64,000 nucleotides of DNA from CAZUSO01 sp964622775 (GCA_964622775.1 CAZUSO010000002.1:1-64000), one strand, 5' to 3'. Positions 35,864 through 45,287 are shown, counted from the stretch's first letter. Numbers and translations: made by a program. Notes: generated by a model from the sequence alone, not told the origin.

Positions 35864-36955
35864 ATGCAGGAAGAAAACAGCATATCAACAATAGATATTG
35901 ACGCTACCTGGAACAAGCGACCGCTGATCATTTCAGGGCCTTGCAGCGCAGAAACGGAAACGCAACTGCTGGATACATCGCTCCGGTTGCGGGCTACCGG
36001 AAAGGTGGATATACTGCGTGCCGGGATATGGAAGCCCCGCACGCGCCCCGGGAACTTTGAAGGTGTAGGAGCCATAGGTCTGCCCTGGTTACAGCAGGCC
36101 CGCAGGCTAACCGGTCTGCCTGTGATGGTGGAAGTGGCTAACGCTGCTCAGGTGGAAGCCGCACTGAAACACGATATTGATATCTTCTGGATTGGCGCAC
36201 GCACTACAGTAAATCCGTTCAGCATCCAGGAGGTGGCTGATGCCCTTAAAGGGGTACATATTCCCGTTTTTATCAAAAACCCGATTAATCCCGACCTGGA
36301 ATTGTGGATTGGCGCCGTAGAGCGCATCGCAGTGGCCGGCATTGAAAGGATAGCGCTGATTCACCGGGGTTTTTCCTCTTATGGCAATAAAAGATTTCGT
36401 AATGCTCCGATGTGGCATTTAGCTATCGAAATGAAACGACTTTTCAGCAGCCTGCCGTTTATCATCGACCCTTCTCATATTTGCGGAAACCGGATTTTGC
36501 TGGCCGAGGTTGCGCAACATGCAGTGGACTTGCATTACGAAGGTGTAATGATTGAAGCTCATGCCGACCCGGATGATGCCTGGAGTGATGCCGCTCAACA
36601 AATAACACCAGAATCACTCTCCGCTTTATTGGACGGTATCGTCTGGCGCACGGAAGATATTACCTCCGAAGATTTGCATAAAAAACTAAAACAATTCAGA
36701 AATGAGATCAATCATCTGGATGATAAGGTGCTGGAGCTGTTGGCGGACAGGATGCGTATTGCAGAAGAAATCGGGAAGTATAAAAAGGATCACGACATTA
36801 CCATTTTGCAAACAAGCCGCTGGAATGAGATACTGGAACGCCTCAGCCAGAGATGTAGTATGCTGGGGCTTAGTGAGCACTTTATCAAACAATATTTTGA
36901 GGTAATTCATTTAGAAAGTATCAGGCATCAGGATATGGTGATGAATAAAAAATAA
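35864..36955 (+). CDS. Bifunctional 3-deoxy-7-phosphoheptulonate synthase / chorismate mutase (type II)
   Basis: Catalyses the first step of the shikimate pathway and, with its C-terminal domain, converts chorismate to prephenate. Residues 1-260 are a DAHP synthase of the KDO8P-like class (ISGPCSAETE near residue 21, RAGIWKPRTRPGNFEG near 52, IDPSHICGNR near 200). Residues about 265-363 are an AroQ-type chorismate mutase (FRNEINHLDDKVLELLADRM, then IGKYKKDHD). The fusion is usual in Bacteroidota and allows feedback control through the mutase domain. The start is the ATG of MQEENSIS; a TTG three codons earlier lies in the promoter element. aroB and aroA follow. Confidence 0.93.
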   Translation: MQEENSISTIDIDATWNKRPLIISGPCSAETETQLLDTSLRLRATGKVDILRAGIWKPRTRPGNFEGVGAIGLPWLQQARRLTGLPVMVEVANAAQVEAALKHDIDIFWIGARTTVNPFSIQEVADALKGVHIPVFIKNPINPDLELWIGAVERIAVAGIERIALIHRGFSSYGNKRFRNAPMWHLAIEMKRLFSSLPFIIDPSHICGNRILLAEVAQHAVDLHYEGVMIEAHADPDDAWSDAAQQITPESLSALLDGIVWRTEDITSEDLHKKLKQFRNEINHLDDKVLELLADRMRIAEEIGKYKKDHDITILQTSRWNEILERLSQRCSMLGLSEHFIKQYFEVIHLESIRHQDMVMNKK

Positions 36956-36971
36956 AACAAACCCTCATCCG

Positions 36972-38000
36972 GTGATTCCTACTACAATTCCATACAGCAG
37001 CGGTATTACGCAAATTTATTTCGATGCAGCTTTTGATTTGCTGAAGACAATCGTTCCTCCCGAAACCGGCTTTGTCATCACGGATGAGAATTTGATGCGG
37101 CATTATGAACAACAATTAAAGCCCTGGAACTGTATCGTGATTCCTCCTGGTGAAACTGCTAAAAGTCTTGAAACAATCGGACATATTATTCGCCGGCTTA
37201 TTGACTTGGGAGCGGACAGAAACGCAGTTATTACAGGAATCGGCGGGGGTGTCGTTACGGACATAGCGGGCTTTGCAGCTTGTATTTATAAACGTGGCGT
37301 GCGCTTTGGGTTTATGCCGACATCTGTTCTCGGCATGGTGGATGCTTCCGTTGGCGGTAAAAACGGTGTGGATGCAGGGGTGTATAAAAACATGATTGGC
37401 ATTATTCGCCAGCCTGATTTTTTGATTTATAATTATGCGGTTTTAAAATCACTTCCGGAAGAAGAATGGATAAACGGTTTTGCTGAAATTATCAAACATG
37501 CCTGTATCAGGGATGCCGATCTGTTTTACCTGCTTGAACAATATACGCCTGAAGATTTCAGGAATAATCAAAAGCTGTTTCATCAAATAATTGAACGGAA
37601 TGTCTTGATAAAAACAGGTATTGTTCAGGATGACGAAACGGAAAAAGGAACCCGCAAATTACTGAATTTCGGACATACCTTCGGACATGCTGTTGAGTAT
37701 ACACAACAGCTACCGCATGGCCATGCGGTAGCTGTTGGCATGGTGATTGCCTGCATGATTTCGGAAATGCTGTTGGGGTTCCCGGATACGGAAAGGGTAA
37801 AAAAGCTGATTGCACAATATCTCTTACCCACATCAACCTTGTATAACCCCGAATCGGTAATGGCGATAATGGCTGCGGATAAGAAAAGGTTCGGAAATAA
37901 TATTGACTACATCCTGCCGGAGCATATCGGCAAGGCGGTCATCCATAAAATCGCCGTCGAAGATGTGCGGAAAATTTTACGGGAAATAAATCGGCAATGA
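36972..38000 (+). CDS. aroB: 3-dehydroquinate synthase
   Basis: Second enzyme of the shikimate pathway; converts DAHP to 3-dehydroquinate with NAD and zinc. The 342-residue protein has GIGGGVVTDIAGFAACIYKRG (NAD and substrate region, near residue 90), PTSVLGMVDASVGGKNGVD near 117, and zinc ligands in EIIKHA near residue 174 and NFGHTFGHAVEY near 232. The start is GTG, 16 bases after the DAHP synthase stop. The stop overlaps the aroA ATG (ATGA), so aroB and aroA are coupled. Confidence 0.95.
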   Translation: MIPTTIPYSSGITQIYFDAAFDLLKTIVPPETGFVITDENLMRHYEQQLKPWNCIVIPPGETAKSLETIGHIIRRLIDLGADRNAVITGIGGGVVTDIAGFAACIYKRGVRFGFMPTSVLGMVDASVGGKNGVDAGVYKNMIGIIRQPDFLIYNYAVLKSLPEEEWINGFAEIIKHACIRDADLFYLLEQYTPEDFRNNQKLFHQIIERNVLIKTGIVQDDETEKGTRKLLNFGHTFGHAVEYTQQLPHGHAVAVGMVIACMISEMLLGFPDTERVKKLIAQYLLPTSTLYNPESVMAIMAADKKRFGNNIDYILPEHIGKAVIHKIAVEDVRKILREINRQ

Positions 38001-39271
38001 ATGTAAGTGTTTCAGGATCGGAAATTACGGGAATCGTAACGGCTCCGGCTTCCAAAAGCGTGATGCAGCGTGCCTGTGCGGCGGCTTTATTGCGCGGCGG
38101 CGAGGTAATCATCCACCATTATGGAAAGAGCAATGATGATAAAGCCGCTTTAAATATCATACAGCAATTAGGCGCGGAAGTAACTATGATCAATGACCAT
38201 TCCCTGAAGATTTTTGTGAAAAATTTTCCGGACGGCATTCCGAACAGAACGATCAGTTGTGGCGAAAGCGGCTTATCCGCAAGAATGTTTACCGCTATTG
38301 CGGCGCTGAGTACGCACACGATAAAAATTAACGGAGCAGGCAGTTTGCTGCAACGCCCCTTTGATTTTTTTGATCAGATTTTTCCGCCACTGAATGTGAC
38401 CATAAAATCTAACCAGGGGAAATTGCCGCTTGAAATAAAAGGTACCCTACAGCCGGCCGACATGACTATTGACGGCTCGCTAAGCTCACAGTTCCTTACC
38501 GGCTTACTGTTTGCGTTCAGCGCTTTAAACGAGGATGCGGTGATTAAGGTAAATCATCTCAACAGCAGGCCTTATGTTGATTTGACTTTAGAAGTAATGT
38601 CGGACTTTGGCCTTAATGTTCCCGAAAACAAAAATTACAAAGTATTTGTTTTTCAAAATTCAAAATTCAAAATTCAAAATTCAAAATTCAATTACACCAT
38701 CGAAGGCGACTGGAGCGGCGCGGCTTTTTTGCTGGTTGCCGGCGCTATTTCAGGTAATGTTCAGGTAAAAGGGTTGAATGCATTTTCCTCGCAGGCAGAT
38801 AGAGCAATATTAGCGGTACTGCGACAATGTGGTTGTGCTGTTTCCATAAATGAAGATGCCGTTACAGTCAGCAGGAATCGTTTGCGCCCTTTTCAGGTTG
38901 ATGCTACGAATTACCCGGATTTATTCCCGCCGCTCGCCGCTTTAGCATTGTTTTGTAATGGCACAAGTATCGTAAGTGGTGTACATCGCTTAACACACAA
39001 AGAAAGTAATCGTGCTGAAAGCATTGTTGCAATGTGCAAAGCTTTTGGCGGTAATATTTTTCTTCAAAATGACGAAATGATTATTGAAGGAAATCAATCT
39101 TTAAAACCGGCCATAGTTAATACTTTCAATGATCACCGTATTGCTATGGCGGCTTCGGTTATTGCACTGAACCTAAATGGTACGACTACCATTCAGGATG
39201 CCGAATGTGTGAACAAATCTTACCCTGATTTTTTTTCCGATATACAATCACTGGGAGGAAAGCTTTCATAA
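37997..39271 (+). CDS. aroA: 3-phosphoshikimate 1-carboxyvinyltransferase (EPSP synthase)
   Basis: Condenses shikimate-3-phosphate with PEP in the sixth step of the shikimate pathway; target of glyphosate. The 424-residue protein has the N-terminal APASKSVMQRACAAALL, SSQFLTGLLFA near residue 165, GDWSGAAFLLVAGA near 235, and NDHRIAMAASV near 374. Unusually, residues about 219-232 are a QNSKFKI-repeat encoded by five 7-bp units, inserted in a loop before GDWSGAAF where relatives have ordinary sequence. A change of one unit would shift the frame, so the gene could switch off by slippage. As written, the frame is intact. Confidence 0.93.
   Translation: MNVSVSGSEITGIVTAPASKSVMQRACAAALLRGGEVIIHHYGKSNDDKAALNIIQQLGAEVTMINDHSLKIFVKNFPDGIPNRTISCGESGLSARMFTAIAALSTHTIKINGAGSLLQRPFDFFDQIFPPLNVTIKSNQGKLPLEIKGTLQPADMTIDGSLSSQFLTGLLFAFSALNEDAVIKVNHLNSRPYVDLTLEVMSDFGLNVPENKNYKVFVFQNSKFKIQNSKFNYTIEGDWSGAAFLLVAGAISGNVQVKGLNAFSSQADRAILAVLRQCGCAVSINEDAVTVSRNRLRPFQVDATNYPDLFPPLAALALFCNGTSIVSGVHRLTHKESNRAESIVAMCKAFGGNIFLQNDEMIIEGNQSLKPAIVNTFNDHRIAMAASVIALNLNGTTTIQDAECVNKSYPDFFSDIQSLGGKLS
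38654..38688 (+). repeat. Five tandem copies of the 7-mer CAAAATT inside aroA
   Basis: Perfect simple-sequence repeat within a coding gene. Because 7 is not a multiple of 3, the encoded peptide cycles through all three frames as QNSKFKI with no stop in any of them. Gain or loss of one or two units shifts the downstream frame, while three units keep it. Confidence 0.95.
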
Positions 39272-39318
39272 ACGGCTTCCTGGTCTCAGGTATTCAGGTC
39301 GAATAGCTTCCTCTCACA

Positions 39319-40083
39319 CTATATTTTCAAAGAAGCATAAGTGGGGCAATGGTCAGAATGCCTGACATCGGGATAAATGGCCGAATCTTTTAAAGCATGT
39401 TCCAACTCCCTGCTGATACTGATGTAATCAATACGCCAGCCTTTATTGTTGGCTCTTGCATTGGCCCGGAAGCTCCACCAGGTATATTGATGCGGTAGCG
39501 GGCATAGATGCCGGAAGGTGTCCACAAATCCGCTGTCGAACCATTTATCCATCCAAGCGCGTTCTTCAGGCAGGAAGCCGCTGCTGTCTTTATTGGAAAC
39601 CGGATTGTGAATATCAATCGGCTTATGGCAGATATTATAATCACCGCAAACGATCAATTTTTTCCTGTCCTTTTTCAGTAAGGCAATATACCCATAAAAC
39701 TCATCTAACCACTGGCATTTATATTGTTGCCGGATGTCGCCGCTGCTGCCGCTCGGGAAATAGGCATTGATAAGCGTGATATCGCCAAAGTCTAAGCGGA
39801 TAACCCGCCCTTCGGCATCACTTTGCATAATGCCATTACCACATTGCACGAAGTCCGGCCTGATCTTTGTAAAAACAGCCACGCCGCTATAGCCCTTTTT
39901 TTCGGCCGGGAACCAAAAGGTTTCAAATCCCAGATCCTCGATCTGTCTGTAGTCCACATTTTCTTTATGTGCTTTGATTTCCTGGAGGCAGATGATATCT
40001 GCCGGGTCGGTTTTCAGCCAGTCGGTAAAGCCTTTGTTCATGGCGCTTCGGATGCCGTTTACATTGTAAGATATGATACGCAT
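39319..40083 (-). CDS. xth: Exodeoxyribonuclease III (AP endonuclease)
   Basis: Base-excision-repair nuclease that cuts at abasic sites and removes 3' blocks. The 254-residue protein has the conserved MRIISYNVNGIR start, LQEIKAHKENVD with the metal-binding Glu near residue 36, NAYFPSG, GDYNICHKPIDI near 148, DYISIS, and the C-terminal SDHCP with the catalytic Asp-His pair. All catalytic residues are intact and length is normal. It converges with aroA across a 47-base gap with no clear terminator. Confidence 0.93.
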   Translation of the reverse strand: MRIISYNVNGIRSAMNKGFTDWLKTDPADIICLQEIKAHKENVDYRQIEDLGFETFWFPAEKKGYSGVAVFTKIRPDFVQCGNGIMQSDAEGRVIRLDFGDITLINAYFPSGSSGDIRQQYKCQWLDEFYGYIALLKKDRKKLIVCGDYNICHKPIDIHNPVSNKDSSGFLPEERAWMDKWFDSGFVDTFRHLCPLPHQYTWWSFRANARANNKGWRIDYISISRELEHALKDSAIYPDVRHSDHCPTYASLKI

Positions 40084-40144
40084 TTTTTAGCTTTTTGATA
40101 TCGGATGTTAGCAATTATCGTATAAAATTTTTAAAGCGAAGCTG

Positions 40145-40152
40145 CAAAGTTA
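40145..40152 (-). promoter_or_regulatory. Promoter -7 element for xth
   Basis: TAACTTTG on the minus strand, about 60 bases upstream of the start codon. Confidence 0.45.
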
Positions 40153-40284
40153 ATATACATCCAAAATGGTCGTACTTGTTTCTGACGGTTTTTTATACTT
40201 CGGAGGACGCTCATATGTATTCATCCATGATAATCTCTTAGCCAACAAGTTTACCTTTTGTTGTTGGTGATAACACAACGATGA

Positions 40285-40422
40285 AAAGCCGAAGATGGTT
40301 TTGTAAAAAGTGTAGTCGAAGAATTTGAAGTATCGCAGCAATGGCTGACAAATGATGATGCTAATATCTCCATCACTTTTGAAAAAGGCAGTATTCACCC
40401 TTGGTATTTTGACCAACAATGA
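40285..40422 (+). pseudogene. Small gene remnant of unknown family
   Basis: An open stretch of 45 codons without a start codon reads KAEDGFVKSVVEEFEVSQQW then NISITFEKGSIHPWYF, and continues after a stop as GLKTNKDGDIYTIIP. It looks like protein but belongs to no family I recognise. It lies in the spacer between xth and the dispersed element at 40.5 kb. Confidence 0.25.
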
Positions 40423-40510
40423 GACAGCGCTTTTGGACTAAAGACAAACAAGGATGGGGACATTTATACCATCATCCCCCGTTCGCCATAGTATTCAAAA
40501 GCGGATGTCT

Positions 40511-40591
40511 GGCGTTTGTCTGAAACGTCGCAGTGGACATCATGCGCTGAATGAAAAGGGAATACTAACGCCATTGTTTTATTTTAATTTT
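40511..40591. repeat. Dispersed 62-bp element with GGCGTT/AACGCC ends, copy 2
   Basis: Begins GGCGTT and ends AACGCC (40567-40572), then TTTTATTTTAATTTT. Aligns with the element at 12764-12845 over its whole length with scattered substitutions and one base difference in length. Confidence 0.6.
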
Positions 40592-40831
40592 GCTCTTTTT
40601 TCGAAAAAAATATCTCTCCGGCACTTCTCTGAAATGCGGAACAAAAAGTATAATAATGTCAGCATGGATATCCGGAGGGTTATGTACATCTCCACTACGG
40701 CATTTCCCCGAATGACTATAAAAATAAGCATTTGCCGGCACAAGAACCCGCTTCCTTTGATAACAATAATGCTCACTAAGAAAAAACAGGCCATATAAAA
40801 GCAGGGTTACAAAACGGCATTTTTCTCCCAT

Positions 40832-41091
40832 ACAACGGTTTGCGGCTTGGCGTAGTGGGGGCTTTTCAGCACAAAACTTTCTACGAAGCCGAAAGTTCAA
40901 ATTTAGCACAAATTTTCATACGGAGAATGTCCGCCCCCATTACGCCAAACCGCTGTTAGCAGTAGTGGTTCTTTTCGGTCGGAGTGCTGTCGTGTCAAGT
41001 TTGCACTGTTCCCCGTGCGTTGGCTTGCAAGCTCTTTTTATTTTTTTAGCGTTGATTTGTGTATCGGCAAAAAAATAAAATGTGCTTGCAA
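40832..41091. repeat. Left flank of the R-M locus: long inverted repeat, GTTAGCAG box and AT hairpin
   Basis: An imperfect inverted repeat pairs 40832-40862 with 40933-40956. ACAACGGTTT and GGCGTAGTGGGGGC on the left match GCCCCCATTACGCC and AAACCGCTGT on the right, with a 7-base bulge and a loop of about 70 bases. The box GTTAGCAGTAGTGG follows at 40955-40968. A second hairpin (41025-41047 with 41069-41091) has the arms TTGCAAGC...TTTTTATTTTTTT and their complement. Nothing codes here. A related arrangement occurs at the right flank in opposite orientation. Confidence 0.65.
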
Positions 41092-41124
41092 ATGCGTGGG
41101 CTGTATGTCGGCTGTGTCTTGTCA

Positions 41125-43494
41125 TTACGCTGCTTTCTGTTTGTATAAATGTTGTTGAAACTCTATAAACAGTCTGCTGATGTTGGCAACGTCTCCCAAA
41201 ATTTCTTTCGCATCTTCCAACGATTGATATTTGTTTGTCAGTAAGATTGGTAGTTTCTCTTGGTCAAGTTCTTCTACACCTGTCTCAATATATTTGCTCA
41301 ACACAAACTCAATAAACTCTCTTTGCTTGTTGTCAAGCAACGCAAAAATTGTCGCCTCTGCTGCTGCAACTCTTGCTTCTCTTGTCATTGGTTTTATGTC
41401 GCTGTTAAACACATATTCCAACACATCAAACAAGTCGCTTTTTTCTGCATCAATCAGTTTTTGCAAGGTCGTTAGTTCTTCTTTTCCAAAACCTGCTGCT
41501 TCTAATTTTTCTAATAGTGTCCGTCTTGTAATTGGATTGCTCCAAAGTGTCCGCAATTCGTCTTCGCTTTTGAAAAGGTTGGGCAATTCGCCAAACAGAT
41601 TATTCAAAAATTCTTCTGCCGAAATTGGTTTACCGTCTGCACTCCAAAACGAAGTAGAAATCATTGATTGTATTTCACGTTCTTTTCCGTCTTTCAACTT
41701 CACTTTTATTTTTTGTCGCTTGTTGCAATTGCAAAACAGTTCACCACAAATTTCGCAAGGCTCTTTTGGTTTCTTTTCGCAAACACAAGGCGATTGTCCG
41801 CAAACTTTACAAGGTTGTGGCGGTGGTTTTGGTTCTGATGATTCAGGTTCTAATGGCTCACCGTCCCATTCAGGGTCGGCAAAGTGATGGTAAGCATCTA
41901 CAAAGTCGTAAATGGTAAAAAAGTCTTTGCCATCAAATAAACGTGTTCCCCGTCCTACAATTTGCTTAAACTCTATCATTGAGTTTACTGGTCGCATCAA
42001 AACGATGTTCCGAATATTCCTTGCATCAACTCCTGTGGAGAGTTTTTGCGAAGTGGTTAAAATGGTCGGGATTGTTTTTTCATTGTCTTGAAACTCTCTT
42101 AAAAACTGTTCGCCAATTTCTCCATCGTTTGCAGTTACACGAACACAATAATTCGGGTCGGTGCTTTTCTTGTATTGGTTTACCAAATCACGAACTGCCG
42201 CAGCGTGGTCTTGTGTGGCACAAAAAATAATTGCTTTTTCTTTTTGGTTGGCATCGTCCATATAAAGCTGAACACGCTTTGCCTCTCTTGCTTTTATCTC
42301 AATTATTCTGTTGAAGTCGGGTTCGGTGTAAAGTCTGCCTTCTTCAATTTCGCCTTCTATTATTTGGTCATCGCTTGTGTAGATGTAATCGTCAAGCGTT
42401 GTTTTAATGCGTTTTACTTTGAATGGCGTTAAGAAACCATCGTTGATACCTTCTTTGAGTGAATAGACATAAACAGGTTCACCAAAATACTTGTATGTAT
42501 CAACATTGTCTTTGCGTTTGGGTGTGGCTGTTAAACCCAACTGAACTGCCGGAGAAAAATATTCTAAAATGCCTCTCCAGTTTCCTTCATCGTTTGCTCC
42601 GCCACGGTGGCACTCGTCAATAATGATAAAATCAAAATAGTCCGCAGGATATTGACCGTAGTTTGGTATTGGGTTTCCGTCTTTGTCTTTGCCACTCATA
42701 AACGACTGGAAAATGGTAAAGAAAATACTGCCATTGGTAGGCACACGACCATTCTTTTTTACTTCATTCGGTTTTATTCTTACCAAAGCATCTTCGGCAA
42801 ATGCTGAAAAAGCATTGAAAGCTTGGTCGGCTAAAATGTTTCTGTCGGCTAAAAATAAAATCCGTGGTCTGCGGCTTCCGTCACGTTTTAAGTTCCAACG
42901 GGTTTGAAATAATTTCCAAGCTATTTGAAAAGCAATAAATGTTTTTCCTGTGCCTGTGGCAAGGGTTAATAAAATGCGTTGGGCATTATTGGCAACGGCT
43001 TCCAAGGTATTGTTTACGGCAATTTCCTGATAATATCTCGCTCCTTTTGTTCCGCCAACATCTTCAAACGGAACAGCACTAAATTTTTCTCTCCATTCGT
43101 TTTGAACGGCAAAAGTTTTATTCCAAAGTTGTTCAGGTGTTAGATAATCCGTTACCAAACCTTCTGCACCTGTTTTTATACAGATGCTGTAAATTTCTTT
43201 TCCGTTGGTGCTGTATGTGGTTTCTAATTTCAGTTTCTCTGCATATTGCTTGGCTTGTGCCACACCTTCGCCTACTTCCAAATCATCGCTTTTGGCTTCT
43301 ACTACTGCCAGTTTAATGCCTTTGTAAACCAACACATAATCGGCAGTGAGCTTTTTTGCTCTTACTCCACCTGTTTGAATTTTACCTGCGGTAATGTTGT
43401 ATTCACGCAGAATTTTTGAGCCTTCTACAACGCCCCAACCACAAGCCTTTAGCTTTGGGTCTATGAGTTCTGCTCTTGTTTCTGCTTCGTTCAT
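41125..43494 (-). CDS. hsdR: Type I restriction enzyme R subunit (EcoEI-like)
   Basis: Motor and nuclease subunit that translocates and cuts unmodified DNA in complex with HsdM and HsdS. The 789-residue protein has an N-terminal HsdR nuclease domain (ADYVLVYKGIKLAVVEAKS, a PD-(D/E)xK site near residues 51-69) and superfamily-2 helicase motifs (GTGKT near 181, IDECHRG near 293, LTATPKR near 323, VGRGTRLFDG near 520). A cysteine-rich linker (CKVCGQSPCVC...CEICGELFCNC, about 560-592) that may bind zinc is followed by the EcoEI-type C-terminal domain. It is shorter than EcoKI HsdR, as usual in this subfamily. Its ATG overlaps the hsdS stop by four bases. Confidence 0.93.
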   Translation of the reverse strand: MNEAETRAELIDPKLKACGWGVVEGSKILREYNITAGKIQTGGVRAKKLTADYVLVYKGIKLAVVEAKSDDLEVGEGVAQAKQYAEKLKLETTYSTNGKEIYSICIKTGAEGLVTDYLTPEQLWNKTFAVQNEWREKFSAVPFEDVGGTKGARYYQEIAVNNTLEAVANNAQRILLTLATGTGKTFIAFQIAWKLFQTRWNLKRDGSRRPRILFLADRNILADQAFNAFSAFAEDALVRIKPNEVKKNGRVPTNGSIFFTIFQSFMSGKDKDGNPIPNYGQYPADYFDFIIIDECHRGGANDEGNWRGILEYFSPAVQLGLTATPKRKDNVDTYKYFGEPVYVYSLKEGINDGFLTPFKVKRIKTTLDDYIYTSDDQIIEGEIEEGRLYTEPDFNRIIEIKAREAKRVQLYMDDANQKEKAIIFCATQDHAAAVRDLVNQYKKSTDPNYCVRVTANDGEIGEQFLREFQDNEKTIPTILTTSQKLSTGVDARNIRNIVLMRPVNSMIEFKQIVGRGTRLFDGKDFFTIYDFVDAYHHFADPEWDGEPLEPESSEPKPPPQPCKVCGQSPCVCEKKPKEPCEICGELFCNCNKRQKIKVKLKDGKEREIQSMISTSFWSADGKPISAEEFLNNLFGELPNLFKSEDELRTLWSNPITRRTLLEKLEAAGFGKEELTTLQKLIDAEKSDLFDVLEYVFNSDIKPMTREARVAAAEATIFALLDNKQREFIEFVLSKYIETGVEELDQEKLPILLTNKYQSLEDAKEILGDVANISRLFIEFQQHLYKQKAA

Positions 43495-45287
43495 TTTGTC
43501 AATACAGTTTTTCCATTCCCTTTCGGTATTAATAATTCATTTTTTCTCATCCATTCAATGGCATTGAAAAATTTCTCTCTTGGAATTTTCAGTTTTTCTT
43601 TATGCCAGTTTTCTCTTGCTTCCGCTACTATATCTTCATCTGTAAATTGATTTCCGTTTAATATCAGATTATTCCACGCTGCATAGACAGTCGCCACTAT
43701 TTCAGCTTGTTGGGTGGTCATTGGAATGAGAATATCTATAATTTGAGAAAGTGTATCAACTTTTTCACTCAAACAGTTTTGTGCTTTTTGAATAACTGAA
43801 TTGATGCTTCTTCCTTGCTGATAATCGTAATATTCTCCTTTCTTATATACCGTATAAAATCCTGCTTTCTTTGCTCTTGATTCCACTTTTTTAGCGTGTG
43901 GAAAGTCATTCGGACCCGCAGCATCTTTTACAGGATTTCTTTCCAAATCAATGTTTAGGATATATTCTGAAAGATGAATGATTTTTTCTGCCTTTACGTG
44001 GTGAAATGAGTGTTGTTGATTTTGTTCAATGTGTTTTTGTAAAGCCAAAGCTGTTATACCTGCCTGTAAATCCGTAGCACTAATTCCGTTCACTTTTTGC
44101 AATGGAATTACTTTGGCAACAGCTACACTTGTTGAAGCAGACAAAGTAAGCTCTCCTGCAAACGCTTTTTGAAGAACAGATTTTTTAAGTTCCTCTAAGT
44201 CGCTTATTTTCTTTTGATAGATGGCTTCTAATTTTTGAGTTTCAATTCTCAATTCATCAATTCTATCAATAATTTGCTTCTGTTCCTTCACTGGTATAAA
44301 TGGAATTTCAGCATCTGTAATAGCACCAATACCAACATTTCCCTGTCCAACTGTTCCTGTTTCATTAGCAAAATATTGGTCTTTGAAAAGATTAGTCCAA
44401 GAAAAATAAAGGAAGAACTTAGGAAGATACTTATCCGAAAAACGTATTGAGGCAATTCGTTGATTAAGCAAATAATTTTCTTTCTCAATTATTACGGTGA
44501 AACCGTAATCTCTTTTCTTTTTTGTTCCTGTTTGAGTTATGATAACATCGTTTAATTGAAGAAGTGCCTTTGTTAGTGCCTTTTCATCCAGTTCATCAAT
44601 AAAAACAGGACTTTCACTTTCTCTTATTACTCCTGGGCGAACATTGCCCATTCTGATAACTTGATATTTCCCTTCTGTAGTGAAATCGGTGCTTTTGAAT
44701 GAATAACCACCAGTGACTTTTGCTACATCTGAAATAATTTTCTTTTCGCTTGTATGAAATATCTTAGTGAACAGCTCGTCTAAGTAACTTTCAAAAAGTT
44801 CTTTGGCACTTTTTAGGTTTTGTTCAGCATTGGCTTTTGCCTTGGATATGGCAGCAAAGGCTTTATCTAAAACACTCACTATTTGTTGTTGCTCTGATAG
44901 TGGCATCCACAAAAACGGTTCGTTTTTGTAGTCCTTAAAATAGATATGAGGAATGGCAGCACCTGCAACATATTTTTTGAAATCAACTGACATAAGCGAA
45001 TAGTTTAGGTAGTCTAAATCTATTCCGTCATTTGGTAAAATATATTGTAAAGTCCCGATAACAGAGGTAAAAGCATCCATTTTAGTAACTCTGCCAACTC
45101 CCGAACCATCTTTAACAATTGATAAATAGGGTTTGTCTTGATGATAAAAACTTACATTCTTTATCAAACCACTTGCTCCAAAAATCGGATATTCTCCTAC
45201 TTCATTGTTCAATTGATTTTGTGAAACATTTGATGATGCTTTGTCGCAAACCTCCCCCAATTTTTTTATTTCCCAACCTTGCTTCAT
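43491..45287 (-). CDS. hsdS: Type I restriction enzyme specificity subunit with a long C-terminal extension
   Basis: Chooses the recognition sequence of the R-M complex. Two target-recognition domains are visible: residues 1-145 (W-E-I-K-K-LGEVC, ending in MPLSEQQQIVSVLDKAF) and about 185-345 (ISDVAKVTGGYSF, ending in IPVKEQKQIIDRID). Each is followed by a coiled-coil spacer helix. Beyond the second helix (about residue 395) lies an extension of roughly 200 residues, absent from classical HsdS, with HSFHHVKAEKIIHLSEYIL and a C-terminal FNAIEWMRKNELLIPKG segment that looks winged-helix-like. Overlaps by four bases with both the rhuM and hsdR reading frames, so expression is coupled. Confidence 0.9.
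   Translation of the reverse strand: MKQGWEIKKLGEVCDKASSNVSQNQLNNEVGEYPIFGASGLIKNVSFYHQDKPYLSIVKDGSGVGRVTKMDAFTSVIGTLQYILPNDGIDLDYLNYSLMSVDFKKYVAGAAIPHIYFKDYKNEPFLWMPLSEQQQIVSVLDKAFAAISKAKANAEQNLKSAKELFESYLDELFTKIFHTSEKKIISDVAKVTGGYSFKSTDFTTEGKYQVIRMGNVRPGVIRESESPVFIDELDEKALTKALLQLNDVIITQTGTKKKRDYGFTVIIEKENYLLNQRIASIRFSDKYLPKFFLYFSWTNLFKDQYFANETGTVGQGNVGIGAITDAEIPFIPVKEQKQIIDRIDELRIETQKLEAIYQKKISDLEELKKSVLQKAFAGELTLSASTSVAVAKVIPLQKVNGISATDLQAGITALALQKHIEQNQQHSFHHVKAEKIIHLSEYILNIDLERNPVKDAAGPNDFPHAKKVESRAKKAGFYTVYKKGEYYDYQQGRSINSVIQKAQNCLSEKVDTLSQIIDILIPMTTQQAEIVATVYAAWNNLILNGNQFTDEDIVAEARENWHKEKLKIPREKFFNAIEWMRKNELLIPKGNGKTVLTK

Noticed and set aside
40832..40956. Definite integron attC site
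   Set aside because: The outer consensus boxes match only partly and the bulge is on one side only; kept as a resemblance.
41231..41887. 218-codon plus-strand frame opposite hsdR
   Set aside because: Ser/Asn-rich antisense shadow of the hsdR C-terminal region.
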